Shown here in pieces: positions 17,285 through 24,991 of a stretch of DNA of 37,400 bases (position 1 is the stretch's first letter; the number at the start of each line of letters is the position of its first letter). The notes under the pieces were generated by a model. That model did no database searches, was not told the DNA's origin, and worked only from the letters and a program-made list of their open reading frames with translations. The position numbers and the translations under genes were made by a program. The stretch comes from an archaeon. Its GTDB lineage: Archaea > Thermoproteota > Thermoprotei_A > Marsarchaeales > Marsarchaeaceae. Location of the stretch: positions 1-37,400 of the forward strand of contig JAJYZJ010000016.1 of assembly GCA_021800035.1 (NCBI GenBank), in the 5' to 3' direction.

Positions 17285-18849
17285 GTGGGCTTTTCGACGA
17301 TTTGGCGCGCGCGAAGAGAAAGAATCCAGAATCAGTGATGCTCTCTTATTTTGGAAGTTCAATTACCTATGGAAAGTGCTATGAGCTTGTTGAGCGCGTG
17401 TCAGGTCTCCTTTCAAGATTTGCTGGGAAGGGTGATGTGATCGCTCTCGACATGCAAAATATCCCGCAGTTCGTTATCTCGGAGCTAGCTGCATTCAGAA
17501 TAGGTGCAATTGTACTGCCACTCAATCCCATGCTTACCTCAAGGGAGTTGGAGTTCTACCTGAAGGATTCGGACGCGAAAGTAGTGGTGTCTCAAGGGGA
17601 GTATTTCTTGAGAATGGCTGAAGCCATTCAGGCGATTGGCCGGACTATCCCGCAAATCAGGACAGATGCACAGGCAATAGAAGAACTGCCTGCTGAGTGG
17701 CAGAGAAAATGGAACCTGGGTAGGCATGAGGAGCAACTCCTTTTGCCCAATGATTTGCCAGTTCGAGAAGAGTCAGTCAGCGAGCAGGACGTGGCGCTGC
17801 TAGTATATACTTCGGGTACCACCTCGGGGCCAAAGGCCGCGGCGATCACTCACGGTAACCTGAATGCCGCATCAGAAATATATCACAGGTGGTTTGGTGT
17901 TAGGGACTCGGACCGCTTTCTGGGTATTGCACCATTTTTCCATATAACAGGTCTTGTTTTTCATATAGCTACTTCGATTAAAGCCAATTCGACACTGGAG
18001 TGTGTTTATAGATTTTCACCCGAGCTGGCGCTGCAAATTATCGAGGAGTCCCGCTCAACTCTTACAATGGGCGTCGCTACGGTGTATCGCGCACTTCTTA
18101 ATACTACCACGATCCGACACGCTGACTTGTCCTCGATGCGACTCTGGTCTTCTGGAGGAATGGCGGTTTCCAAAGCGCTTGAGCTTGAATGGAGAAATGT
18201 AACTGGCAGCTGGATTTACGTGGCATGGGGCCTTACGGAAACCACTTCTCCAGCGACTCTCTGGCCCTATCCTTACACTGGCGAACTACCAGTGTATCCG
18301 GAATCCGAGGTGGTGAGTTCCGGGATACCTGTGTATGACACGAGATTGCGGATCCTTGACGAAAGCGGAGACGAGGTGAGGAGTGGGGAAGGAGAAATTT
18401 TGGTTGCTGGGAAGCAAGTCATTCATAAGTACTGGAACAATCCTGCCGCGACGAGTTCGCTCATAAAAGGTGAATGGCTGAGGACGGGTGACATCGGCAC
18501 CATCAGGGAGGGCTGGGTCTATGTTATCGACCGGCTTAAGGATGTGATAAATGCTTCTGGCTACAAAGTCTGGCCGCGGGAAATAGAAGAAATTTTGCTC
18601 CAGCATCCATCGGTTGAAGAAGTTGCGGTTATTGGTGTCCCCGACAGCTATAGGGGCGAAAGCGTCAAGGCGTTTATCAAGTTGAGGCCCGGCAATCAGC
18701 CAGCGCGCGGCCTCTCAGAAGAACTTGCCGCATATTGCAAGGACAGGCTTGCTGCCTACAAGGTTCCGCGGGCCATCGAGTTCGTTAAGGAAGTTCCTAA
18801 GACTGCTACCGGAAAGATTATGAAAAGAGCACTCAGGTTGGGTAAGTGA
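17281..18849 (+). CDS. Acyl-CoA synthetase, AMP-forming (fatty-acid CoA ligase type)
   Basis: ANL-superfamily enzyme that activates a carboxylic acid to its CoA thioester through an acyl-AMP. The 522-residue protein has the P-loop-like YTSGTTSGPKAAAITHGN (about 177-194), WGLTETTSP (A5, about 317-325), the LRTGDIG and DRLKDVINASGYKVWPREIEE hinge region (about 400-433) and the catalytic Lys in PKTATGKIMKR (about 508-518). Substrate chain length cannot be read. GTG start at 17281 overlaps the SDR stop (GTGA), showing translational coupling. It feeds the adjacent SDR and thiolase-like protein, so the cluster probably degrades or builds an acyl-CoA. Confidence 0.92.
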   Translation: MSGLFDDLARAKRKNPESVMLSYFGSSITYGKCYELVERVSGLLSRFAGKGDVIALDMQNIPQFVISELAAFRIGAIVLPLNPMLTSRELEFYLKDSDAKVVVSQGEYFLRMAEAIQAIGRTIPQIRTDAQAIEELPAEWQRKWNLGRHEEQLLLPNDLPVREESVSEQDVALLVYTSGTTSGPKAAAITHGNLNAASEIYHRWFGVRDSDRFLGIAPFFHITGLVFHIATSIKANSTLECVYRFSPELALQIIEESRSTLTMGVATVYRALLNTTTIRHADLSSMRLWSSGGMAVSKALELEWRNVTGSWIYVAWGLTETTSPATLWPYPYTGELPVYPESEVVSSGIPVYDTRLRILDESGDEVRSGEGEILVAGKQVIHKYWNNPAATSSLIKGEWLRTGDIGTIREGWVYVIDRLKDVINASGYKVWPREIEEILLQHPSVEEVAVIGVPDSYRGESVKAFIKLRPGNQPARGLSEELAAYCKDRLAAYKVPRAIEFVKEVPKTATGKIMKRALRLGK

Positions 18850-18855
18850 GGAAAA

Positions 18856-20007
18856 GTGATTTCTGGCTTCTCTGGGAAGATTGCAAAGAAATATGAAGGA
18901 AGTGCTTTCGAGCTAATGGCGGATGTGGCCATGGACGCCCTGAATATGGCAGGGCTTGGCCTCAGGGATGTTGATGGCCTGTCTACGACTTTTCTTCCAG
19001 GAGTTTTCGACGGCAAAACTCATCTGCATTTCCAGGCTAGTCAGGTGGCCCAGTACTTGGGAATTAGACCCAAATACCTGGATCTCTTGGATTTTGGGGG
19101 CGCGTCCGCGCTAGCCATGATTCCTCGCGCCATAAATGCAGTCGCTTCTGGTTTGGCCGAGAATGTTCTCTGTATTTTAGGAGGCAAGGGCTCAGAAGTC
19201 AGATCCAAGGGAGTAACTGTAGACGGCTATGACAGGGTGGACAAGGGCGTGCAGCTTACGCCTTTTGACAGATATTATCGCGGAGGTTTCGATTTTAATC
19301 CCGTTACTGATTATGCGCTAGCGGCGCAACGCCACGCCAAAGTATTTGGCACAAGGGATGAGCAACGGGCAATGATCGCGGTGAGTCAGCGTAAGAACTC
19401 CGTGACCAATCCATACGCTTTATACCCAGAAGAACTGACGGTCGAAAGGGTGCTTTCTTCTCCTGTTATCGCGGAGCCGCTTCATCTTCTGGAGGCGGTG
19501 TACCCTGTAGACGGATTTCACGCCTTCGTGGTGAGCAAGCGTAACAGGACGCTGAACGATCTGCGGGTAGAGGCCTATGGCGAGGCTCACTGGCCCGAGA
19601 TGCCCTGCGAGCTAGACGACTTGGTTGTCACGCCTGCACTGGAAAGCTCCCGCCGGGCTGGCTTCGACCCCAGGCGCGCGGATTGTTTGCAGCTATACGA
19701 CTCCTTTACTATTACAGTCCTGCTCCAGATAGAGGACGTGGGCCTAGCAAAAAAGGGACAGGGTGGGAAGTTTGTTGAATCAACGGACACTACGCGAAGG
19801 GGTGAACTGCCGATTAATACAGGAGGCGGGAGCCTGAACACGGGCCAGCCGGCATATATGAGCGGGGGAGTCCTACTCGAAGAAGCAGTTCGCCAGCTTA
19901 ACGGTCTCGCCGGTGACCACCAGCTTAGCGCAGTGAAGTCCGTTTTCCTGAATGGAATCGGCGGCTGGGGAAGAAACCACTCAGTGACCTTGGTCTTGGG
20001 GGTATGA
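18856..20007 (+). CDS. Thiolase-like (SCP-x/Ltp type) protein lacking the thiolase catalytic residues
   Basis: Thiolase-fold protein of 383 residues related to archaeal acetyl-CoA acetyltransferase and lipid-transfer-protein thiolases; YDSFTITVLLQIEDVGL (281-297) and LPINTGGGSLNTGQP (318-332) are family blocks. The nucleophile Cys expected before the GGAS-like turn is absent (LLDFGGASALAM, 77-88). The usual His of the GHP motif is Gln in GQP (330-332). The C-terminal CxG is replaced in LNGIGGWGRNHS. So normal thiolysis looks impossible. Ltp-type relatives that lack these residues and pair with a DUF35 protein include retro-aldolases of sterol side-chain breakdown, and a DUF35 gene follows seven bases later. 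GTG start with GAGG five bases before it. Aldolase versus scaffold role is inference. Confidence 0.87.
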   Translation: MISGFSGKIAKKYEGSAFELMADVAMDALNMAGLGLRDVDGLSTTFLPGVFDGKTHLHFQASQVAQYLGIRPKYLDLLDFGGASALAMIPRAINAVASGLAENVLCILGGKGSEVRSKGVTVDGYDRVDKGVQLTPFDRYYRGGFDFNPVTDYALAAQRHAKVFGTRDEQRAMIAVSQRKNSVTNPYALYPEELTVERVLSSPVIAEPLHLLEAVYPVDGFHAFVVSKRNRTLNDLRVEAYGEAHWPEMPCELDDLVVTPALESSRRAGFDPRRADCLQLYDSFTITVLLQIEDVGLAKKGQGGKFVESTDTTRRGELPINTGGGSLNTGQPAYMSGGVLLEEAVRQLNGLAGDHQLSAVKSVFLNGIGGWGRNHSVTLVLGV

Positions 20008-20014
20008 GCTGAAC

Positions 20015-20374
20015 ATGAGGCTTCAGGAAATTCAGGAGCACTATGATGCGGCATTTAGGCGGGGTTGCGTACCTTTCCTAGCTTGCGAGGAGTGCAGCAA
20101 ATTTTTCTTTTATCCCAGCACAAGATGCAGGAAGTGCGGCAGCGCGAGGCTCGACAAGCGCTTGTCAGCAGGCGAAGGAAAGGTCTTCGCCATAACACGC
20201 TTTAGGGCAAAGGACTCCGGCGAAGTCAGTTACGGCATAGTGCAAATGGAAGAGGGTTTCCGGCTCTACTGCAATTTTGAAGAATTTGGGTCCAAGCTGG
20301 AAGTGGATAGTGGAGTCAAAGTGCGGGCCATAGGCGAGACATTCCAGTTGCTTGCTCGACCTCGCGCGCTCTGA
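20015..20374 (+). CDS. DUF35 OB-fold/zinc-ribbon acyl-CoA-associated protein
   Basis: Small partner protein that binds acyl-CoA and docks on thiolase-type enzymes. The 119-residue chain has a rubredoxin-like zinc ribbon, CEEC (24-27) and CRKC (38-41), followed by an OB-fold with GEGKVFAITRFRA and VKVRAIGETF. The N-terminal helix EIQEHYDAAFRRG is typical of the family. It starts seven bases after the thiolase-like stop, so it is almost certainly the dedicated partner, as seen for archaeal thiolase/HMG-CoA synthase complexes and for Ltp2-type aldolases. Intact and normal in length. Confidence 0.9.
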   Translation: MRLQEIQEHYDAAFRRGCVPFLACEECSKFFFYPSTRCRKCGSARLDKRLSAGEGKVFAITRFRAKDSGEVSYGIVQMEEGFRLYCNFEEFGSKLEVDSGVKVRAIGETFQLLARPRAL

Positions 20375-20427
20375 TGCAGCGTGAGGTAACGCATATGTTT
20401 CTCAGCATTTCCGGCGCAATCCTCATC

Positions 20428-20437
20428 GCTTAAATTC
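20428..20437 (+). promoter_or_regulatory. TATA-like promoter of the RAM-domain gene
   Basis: Reads GCTTAAATTC, centred 39 bases before ATG 20471, predicting a start site near 20458. It marks a separate transcript from the upstream thiolase/DUF35 operon. Confidence 0.5.
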
Positions 20438-20470
20438 TTGTGGGCTGTTCAGATACGGTTGGGTTAGTGG

Positions 20471-21142
20471 ATGGCTGGCAGCGTTAAGGTCTACGTCAAA
20501 AGCGAAAAAATAGCCGTGGGCGTTACGGAAATAAGAGATCGTGTCGCAACTGGTATGGACACCGGAACTGTCGAGAATGTAAGACAGGCGATTCAGTATG
20601 ATTATGTTGTTCCCGATGAACAGAGGGCGCTCGCACTCATGGTGCAGGAAATCTGCAAGAGTCGCGGTTACTCCTCTGAAACGATTGATGCGTCGAAGGA
20701 AGGAATCATTTCAAAAGCGATGGAGGCCGGCCTGAGGGAAGGCGAATCTTATCCTTTAGTAATAGGCCCCGAAGGTAGAAGGCTGTCTCCGCCTCACCTT
20801 GATGTCCACTCACTCGAGGAAATGCTCCCTGCAGACCTGAATGGGTTGGAAATCCGGGCTTTCGTAAGGCTGAAGGTTAAGAAGGGTAACGAACAGGTCT
20901 TGATTGAGAGGCTTCTTGAGAGGAAGGAAGTGCGGGAAGCGCACCTTATTCCGGGCGAATGGGATGCGTTTGTAGTACTAGGTCTGCCGCCAGCTACCGG
21001 CTCTTCGGAGCGGGCGGTGCTTGATTATGTCCTGAGGAATTTGAGGTCACTTGAATGGGTTCAGGAGACTTCTACGCTCGTCCCGCTATACGCTTACACC
21101 AAATATCCACTGACTTCAAAGATATATTCACCCCACAAGTGA
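20471..21142 (+). CDS. RAM (Lrp/AsnC ligand-binding) domain protein with an unusual N-terminal domain
   Basis: The C-terminal part (about 125-215) has the pattern of the Lrp/AsnC effector-binding RAM domain: IRAFVRLKVKKGNEQVLIER, then VREAHLIPGEWDAFVVL, then LRSLEWVQETSTLVPL. The N-terminal about 120 residues do not look like the usual helix-turn-helix. From about residue 43 they show alternating strand-helix-strand ending in ESYPLVIGPEGRRLS, which reminds me of a thioredoxin/glutaredoxin-like fold with a cis-Pro but no CxxC. That fold is a guess. Without an obvious DNA-binding domain it may sense a metabolite for a partner rather than bind DNA. It has its own promoter and sits between the acyl-CoA genes and the LLM oxidoreductase. 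Confidence 0.75.
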   Translation: MAGSVKVYVKSEKIAVGVTEIRDRVATGMDTGTVENVRQAIQYDYVVPDEQRALALMVQEICKSRGYSSETIDASKEGIISKAMEAGLREGESYPLVIGPEGRRLSPPHLDVHSLEEMLPADLNGLEIRAFVRLKVKKGNEQVLIERLLERKEVREAHLIPGEWDAFVVLGLPPATGSSERAVLDYVLRNLRSLEWVQETSTLVPLYAYTKYPLTSKIYSPHK

Positions 21143-21175
21143 CGCTAAAGCACATGCTCCGATAGTGAAGGCCCC

Positions 21176-22108
21176 TTGACGCTTCTGCAACGCTGCGCGC
21201 TCATGCTCGAGCCTCAGGAGGGTATGACCACACGGCTGGTAGTAGAACGGGTGAAATTGGCGGAAGAGCTTGGTTTTGGTGCTGTCTTCAGGTCGGACCA
21301 TTTGCTGCCCACAAGCGGAAGACGTGGAATCGACAGTGCCGAATGTTTCGTGAGTCTTGGGGCCGCCGCTGCCTCGACTTCGAAAATTCATCTGGGTACT
21401 TTGGTTTCGCCGCTTGGATTTCGTAATCCAGCCCTGCTTGCAAAAATGGCTTCGAGTCTTCAGGATTTGTCTAACGGAAGGTTCGAGCTTGGGGTGGGTG
21501 CGGGGTGGTACGAAGACGAATTCCGGGCGTTCGGAATTCACTACCCCGGAACCAAAGAACGGATCGACAGGCTTCGGGATGCTCTGGAATTGATCCGGCC
21601 ACTCGTAAAAGAGGGAAGGGCCAATTATAGCGGAAAATACTACTCGGCCGACGTGGAATTCTTTCCGAAGCCAGTGCCCTCTATTCCCCTTCTCGTCGGA
21701 GGCGCCCACAAGTCGCTAGTGAAGCTAGCCGCGAAGTACTGCGACGAATGGAATTTTCTCTACATGCCAGAGGAGGAGTTCATTAAATTGAAAGATATAT
21801 TCATCGCGAGTCGCACAGGTGGTGAGACGAAAATTTCCCGTATGGGGCCGTGTGTTATATCGGAGGATCTGGATTCAATAAAGAAACGAGTCGTGGAAAT
21901 CGCGAAGAGAAGGGGCTACAATGAAGAGTACTCGGTAGTGCTCGAAAAACTCAGGAAAGGAGGGTTGTTCATAGGAACTCCGGCTGAAGTCAGTGACCAG
22001 CTGAACGCGTGGCTTGGCCTAGGGGTCGATAGATTCATGTTCCAGTTCGTGGAGCCTTTCGATTTAGAGGGCGCTAGATTGCTCGCACGTGAACTATCCT
22101 CACTCTAG
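21176..22108 (+). CDS. LLM-class (luciferase-like) F420- or flavin-dependent oxidoreductase
   Basis: TIM-barrel oxidoreductase of the bacterial luciferase-like superfamily, 310 residues. Visible: VERVKLAEELGFGAVFRSDH, GTLVSPLGFRNPALLAKMAS, the conserved GRFELGVGAGWYEDEFRAFG (about 101-120), IPLLVGGAHKS and the C-terminal GTPAEVSDQLNAWLGLGVDRFMF. The block layout matches proteins usually annotated as F420-dependent in archaea and actinobacteria; whether it uses F420 or FMN cannot be told. TTG start at 21176, 33 bases after the RAM-domain gene, probably the same transcript. Substrate unknown; an acyl-CoA or isoprenoid step is suggested only by neighbours. Confidence 0.85.
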   Translation: MTLLQRCALMLEPQEGMTTRLVVERVKLAEELGFGAVFRSDHLLPTSGRRGIDSAECFVSLGAAAASTSKIHLGTLVSPLGFRNPALLAKMASSLQDLSNGRFELGVGAGWYEDEFRAFGIHYPGTKERIDRLRDALELIRPLVKEGRANYSGKYYSADVEFFPKPVPSIPLLVGGAHKSLVKLAAKYCDEWNFLYMPEEEFIKLKDIFIASRTGGETKISRMGPCVISEDLDSIKKRVVEIAKRRGYNEEYSVVLEKLRKGGLFIGTPAEVSDQLNAWLGLGVDRFMFQFVEPFDLEGARLLARELSSL

Positions 22109-22526
22109 CGCTAATACTCGCTCGAAGCGCGTAATGCATGGCTCCTGGTGCTGCATCCATATGCCCACCACAGCCGGTAGGTTGACAGGGGTGCCTCATG
22201 GAAGTTTCGACCCTCATAGGGAGGTGAGAACGTCAAACGCCGTAAGCTCGGAAGGACACACAAGGTAGGGGGTAGTGAGAAGCCGACGCTAGAGGTTTGT
22301 CGCCTAGTGCCACTCCGAATTGACTCTCTGCCGAGCTAGCGAAAAGGTAGGGCGTATTATTTCCCCAAGGGACTGGCAGTTCTACCATTTGTGAGCACAT
22401 CGGCGCCAGATAAATCCTGACGCAGGGTGATTCTAGAAAACAAGCCATGACTGTGTGCGTAATGGTGCGGGCGACAAGAGCGTGAGCGGGCTTATATCTG
22501 GTCACATGCATGGCCATGATGGAGTA
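22109..22526. other. Gene-free stretch before the IPP isomerase
   Basis: About 400 bases with no convincing gene. The size suggested a search by eye for SRP RNA and RNase P RNA. A GGAA-containing segment near 22253 recalls the SRP helix 8 tetraloop but its flanks do not pair well, and no RNase P conserved blocks were found. A minus-strand frame (22233-22517) has no recognisable motif. The idi promoter lies at its right end. Confidence 0.4.
22491..22498 (+). promoter_or_regulatory. TATA-like promoter of idi
   Basis: Reads CTTATATC after GCGGG. It predicts a start site near 22520 and therefore a translation start at or after that point. Confidence 0.5.
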
Positions 22527-23087
22527 GTGAGAATAGGACCTGTGTCTGCCCCCCAGAGAGTGATTCTCGTCGACGAAAATGACGTGCAGCGAGGGGTCGA
22601 GGAGAAGTTAAGAGCCCACGAGAACGGAGGAAACTTACACAGGGCGTTCTCTGTGTTTGTTTTTGACACTGATGGAAAACTCCTGCTCCAGAAACGGGCT
22701 AGTTCCAAGTATCACGCAGGAGGACTTTGGGCAAATACTTGCTGTAGTCATCCCGCCCCAGGAGAGTCTGTGGAGGACGCCGCTCATAGAAGGTTACAAG
22801 AAGAAATGGGTTTCGATTGTGAATTGAGAGAAGTATTCTCTTTTATCTACAAGGCAGATGTCGGAAACGGGCTTACCGAGCACGAATTTGACCATGTATT
22901 CTTCGGCACATTTGACGGCAATCCTATGCCGAACAAGGAGGAAGTGGAAGAATGGCAACGCTCGCCGATCGGCGAACTAAGAAAGGATGTTGCTCTTCAT
23001 CCCGAAAAATACGCTCCTTGGCTCAAAATTGCAGTCGAAAAGCACTTGGAACATTACCTGGAAAAATTGAAAGAGGTCAGTCAGTGA
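22527..23087 (+). CDS. idi: Isopentenyl-diphosphate delta-isomerase, type 1 (Nudix)
   Basis: Interconverts isopentenyl and dimethylallyl diphosphate, supplying archaeal lipid synthesis. Family blocks: VILVDENDVQRG, HRAFSVFVFDTDGKLLLQKR, the active-site Cys in WANTCCSHPAPGE, the Nudix RRLQEEMGFDCELREVFSF, and GLTEHEFDHVFFG with the catalytic Glu. GTG 22527 gives 186 residues, the usual length. Longer frames from GTG 22455 or ATG 22506 would include or crowd the TATA element at 22491-22498, so I prefer the shorter start. Many archaea use the unrelated type 2 enzyme, so the type 1 form is notable. The gene stands alone. Confidence 0.93.
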   Translation: MRIGPVSAPQRVILVDENDVQRGVEEKLRAHENGGNLHRAFSVFVFDTDGKLLLQKRASSKYHAGGLWANTCCSHPAPGESVEDAAHRRLQEEMGFDCELREVFSFIYKADVGNGLTEHEFDHVFFGTFDGNPMPNKEEVEEWQRSPIGELRKDVALHPEKYAPWLKIAVEKHLEHYLEKLKEVSQ

Positions 23088-23186
23088 GGACCAATTCACT
23101 TGGTGGCTTGGAGCTATCCGTGTGAGATGATTCTCTGGTGAGTGAAAGAGTAAAGATTATCTCAAGGGCATATATCCTGATCAACA

Positions 23187-23714
23187 TTGGGAACAATACT
23201 TAAGCTCCTGATAGTAGGCGTCGTGATAGCCGCGCTCATAGCCGTGGGTCTGACTCTTCATGTTCCGCTGGATATGCTTTCGCCAAATGGCGCGCACACT
23301 CCTACCACGACTTCGTTTGAAATACCTTCTAATTATATACAGACAAAGTACAATGTCACCCCATTGCTTTTCTCACAACCTGAAAGGAACGCCAAACTCT
23401 GGCAGCAAATCTTTCCGCAAGAATTCAACGTGAGCGATTATGCATTTTATGCAAATGAGTCAATAGGGAACTTTCAGGGTGGCGGCTATAGTGTGTCAGA
23501 GTCTCAGCTCGATTTTTCGGTTACTGCCCCGAACGGAAACCTCGATCTAATCAGCTTCAGCATATTCCCGGCGATGGCGCCGCAGAACTCCACATCCAGT
23601 CTAAGCTCGATGGTGATCCCTTCGAACGGAGAAATGCTGCACAATGCTGTACTAATTGAGTGGACTTCTCAGGGAAACTCCACTGTCTGGCTAATAATTG
23701 CAGTTAGCCCATAA
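23187..23714 (+). CDS. Membrane-anchored exported protein of unknown function
   Basis: 175 residues. One N-terminal hydrophobic segment (about 4-26, LKLLIVGVVIAALIAVGLTL) acts as an uncleaved anchor or signal, followed by a Thr/Ser-rich spacer (AHTPTTTSFEIPS) and an extracytoplasmic domain with several N-x-S/T sites. I recognise no family. The beta-rich end contains AVLIEWTSQGNSTVWLII. TTG start at 23187; a GCATATATC element lies only about 15 bases before it, so GTG 23223 in frame is possible but would shorten the anchor. Not obviously linked to neighbours. Confidence 0.65.
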   Translation: MGTILKLLIVGVVIAALIAVGLTLHVPLDMLSPNGAHTPTTTSFEIPSNYIQTKYNVTPLLFSQPERNAKLWQQIFPQEFNVSDYAFYANESIGNFQGGGYSVSESQLDFSVTAPNGNLDLISFSIFPAMAPQNSTSSLSSMVIPSNGEMLHNAVLIEWTSQGNSTVWLIIAVSP

Positions 23715-23878
23715 ATGCGTTCGTTTATAACGCGTGAGTGTAGTACAGTATGCCAGCTGAGAAATTGAATGGATATATGAGCGCACGCTGTTCTGCTCAA
23801 TTAGTTGGAGCTGAGAAAAAGTCAATCAGGGCCCGTTTCATGGGGGTCATGTACCTTGAGCTCAAAGGAACCTCCAAT

Positions 23879-23887
23879 AATTTTATG
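23879..23887 (+). promoter_or_regulatory. Possible TATA element of the sugar kinase gene
   Basis: Reads AATTTTATG, centred about 49 bases before GTG 23932; a leader of about 20-25 bases would result. Confidence 0.35.
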
Positions 23888-23931
23888 ACGCGCCCTCAGA
23901 GGGACAGGCGTTAGGTATCAGGGGTTGTTCT

Positions 23932-24867
23932 GTGGAGCGCCCAGTGCTTGTTGCCGCAATCGATGGCGGGGGAACGACTACCCGGCTCTATGTCTTTCAA
24001 AGAAAGACAGGGAAGGGCCGCACGAGAGTCGTTAACACGCCGTCGAATTTCTACGAAGATTATGATAGGTCGTTAGATACGGTTATCTCACTTTTTGAGT
24101 CCGTGCGTGAGTCCAAGGCTCCAGATATCTGCATCGTTTCGGCGGCGGGACTGGGAGAAACCGACCTTCGTGCGAAGGCGCAATCTGATCTTGCGCGGCT
24201 TCTTGGTGTGGAAGTGGTGTGCACCGGTGACGCTATCCCTACGGTGTTGGGATGCTCCGGCGGGAAAACCGGGATTGCCCTCATAGTTGGCACTGGTTCG
24301 GTTTGTTACGGCTTTGATGGCAAGAGGTTCTACCGGGCTGGGGGCTGGGGTGCCCAGTTCGACGACGAAGGCAGCGGGTATTCACTGGGTAACGCGGTGA
24401 TTCGACGAATTCTAAAAGAAGTTGACGGCAGGTCGAGTGCCAGTTTTGCCGTATCAATTTTGCCGCGGGCGGCTCGTTTGTCTCCCAAGCAGAAACTTGT
24501 GAGCAACCTGCTTGCAAGCTTCCATGCGAAACAGGAGGTCGCTCGTCTGGCACCTAAACTGCTTGCGTTGGCGCGGAGCGGCTCGAGAGAAGCAAATTAC
24601 CTGGTGGATTCATCAGCAGAGGAGCTATCAGAGCTGGTATCCGCAGTTTTCAGCAAGATGCCCGACAAGCCAACGGTGGTGGGCCTGACTGGAGGACTTA
24701 TCAAGAACTCTTACTACAGGTCGATAATAGAGCGCGCGATTCGGAGAAAAGTCGGCAGCGGCATAGGTCTGCGGGTAGTCAATGATCCAAACAGAAGGGG
24801 CTTCAGAGTGCTTTGCGATCTATATCTCTCGGGCCCGCCCCAGGTCGACTTTGGAGATTGGCTTTGA
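23932..24867 (+). CDS. BadF/BadG/BcrA/BcrD-family N-acetylhexosamine kinase (MurK/NagK-like)
   Basis: ASKHA-fold ATP-dependent sugar kinase, 311 residues. PHOSPHATE1 is IDGGGTTTRLYV (10-21), followed by TPSNFYEDYD, an acidic GDAIPTVLG block (about 98-106), the adenosine/phosphate loop LIVGTGSVCYGF (about 118-129), GWGAQFDDEGSGYSLG (about 138-153) and VGLTGGLIKNSYY near the end. The family includes human-type GlcNAc kinase and clostridial MurK, which phosphorylates both MurNAc and GlcNAc. MurQ and a NagA-SIS fusion lie within 4 kb, so a MurNAc/GlcNAc 6-kinase is the best reading. Glucosamine kinase is an alternative. GTG start at 23932. It converges on the Gfo/Idh/MocA gene. Confidence 0.85.
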   Translation: MERPVLVAAIDGGGTTTRLYVFQRKTGKGRTRVVNTPSNFYEDYDRSLDTVISLFESVRESKAPDICIVSAAGLGETDLRAKAQSDLARLLGVEVVCTGDAIPTVLGCSGGKTGIALIVGTGSVCYGFDGKRFYRAGGWGAQFDDEGSGYSLGNAVIRRILKEVDGRSSASFAVSILPRAARLSPKQKLVSNLLASFHAKQEVARLAPKLLALARSGSREANYLVDSSAEELSELVSAVFSKMPDKPTVVGLTGGLIKNSYYRSIIERAIRRKVGSGIGLRVVNDPNRRGFRVLCDLYLSGPPQVDFGDWL

Positions 24868-24938
24868 GCCAAGAGCCTTGCCAACCAAGAACGCTGCTTC
24901 CAGTGAACCTGCAATCTCTAGGCTGGAGGTGATGATTC

Positions 24939-24991
24939 CTCGACGGTGGGTTGAACCCATTGGTGTTTCGGGCACCTAGGACTCTGTCGAG
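24939..24991. terminator. Nested inverted repeats between convergent genes
   Basis: CTCGAC (24939-24944) pairs with GTCGAG (24986-24991). Inside are the perfect 13-base palindrome TGGGTT-G-AACCCA (24947-24959) and GGTG/CACC arms. It lies between the kinase stop (24867) and the end of the oppositely oriented oxidoreductase, covering its last few codons. A role in ending both transcripts is possible, though no T-run follows. Confidence 0.3.

Noticed and set aside
22230-22290. Possible SRP RNA helix 8 (GGAA loop)
   Set aside because: Flanking bases do not form the required stem and the asymmetric loop bases are absent.
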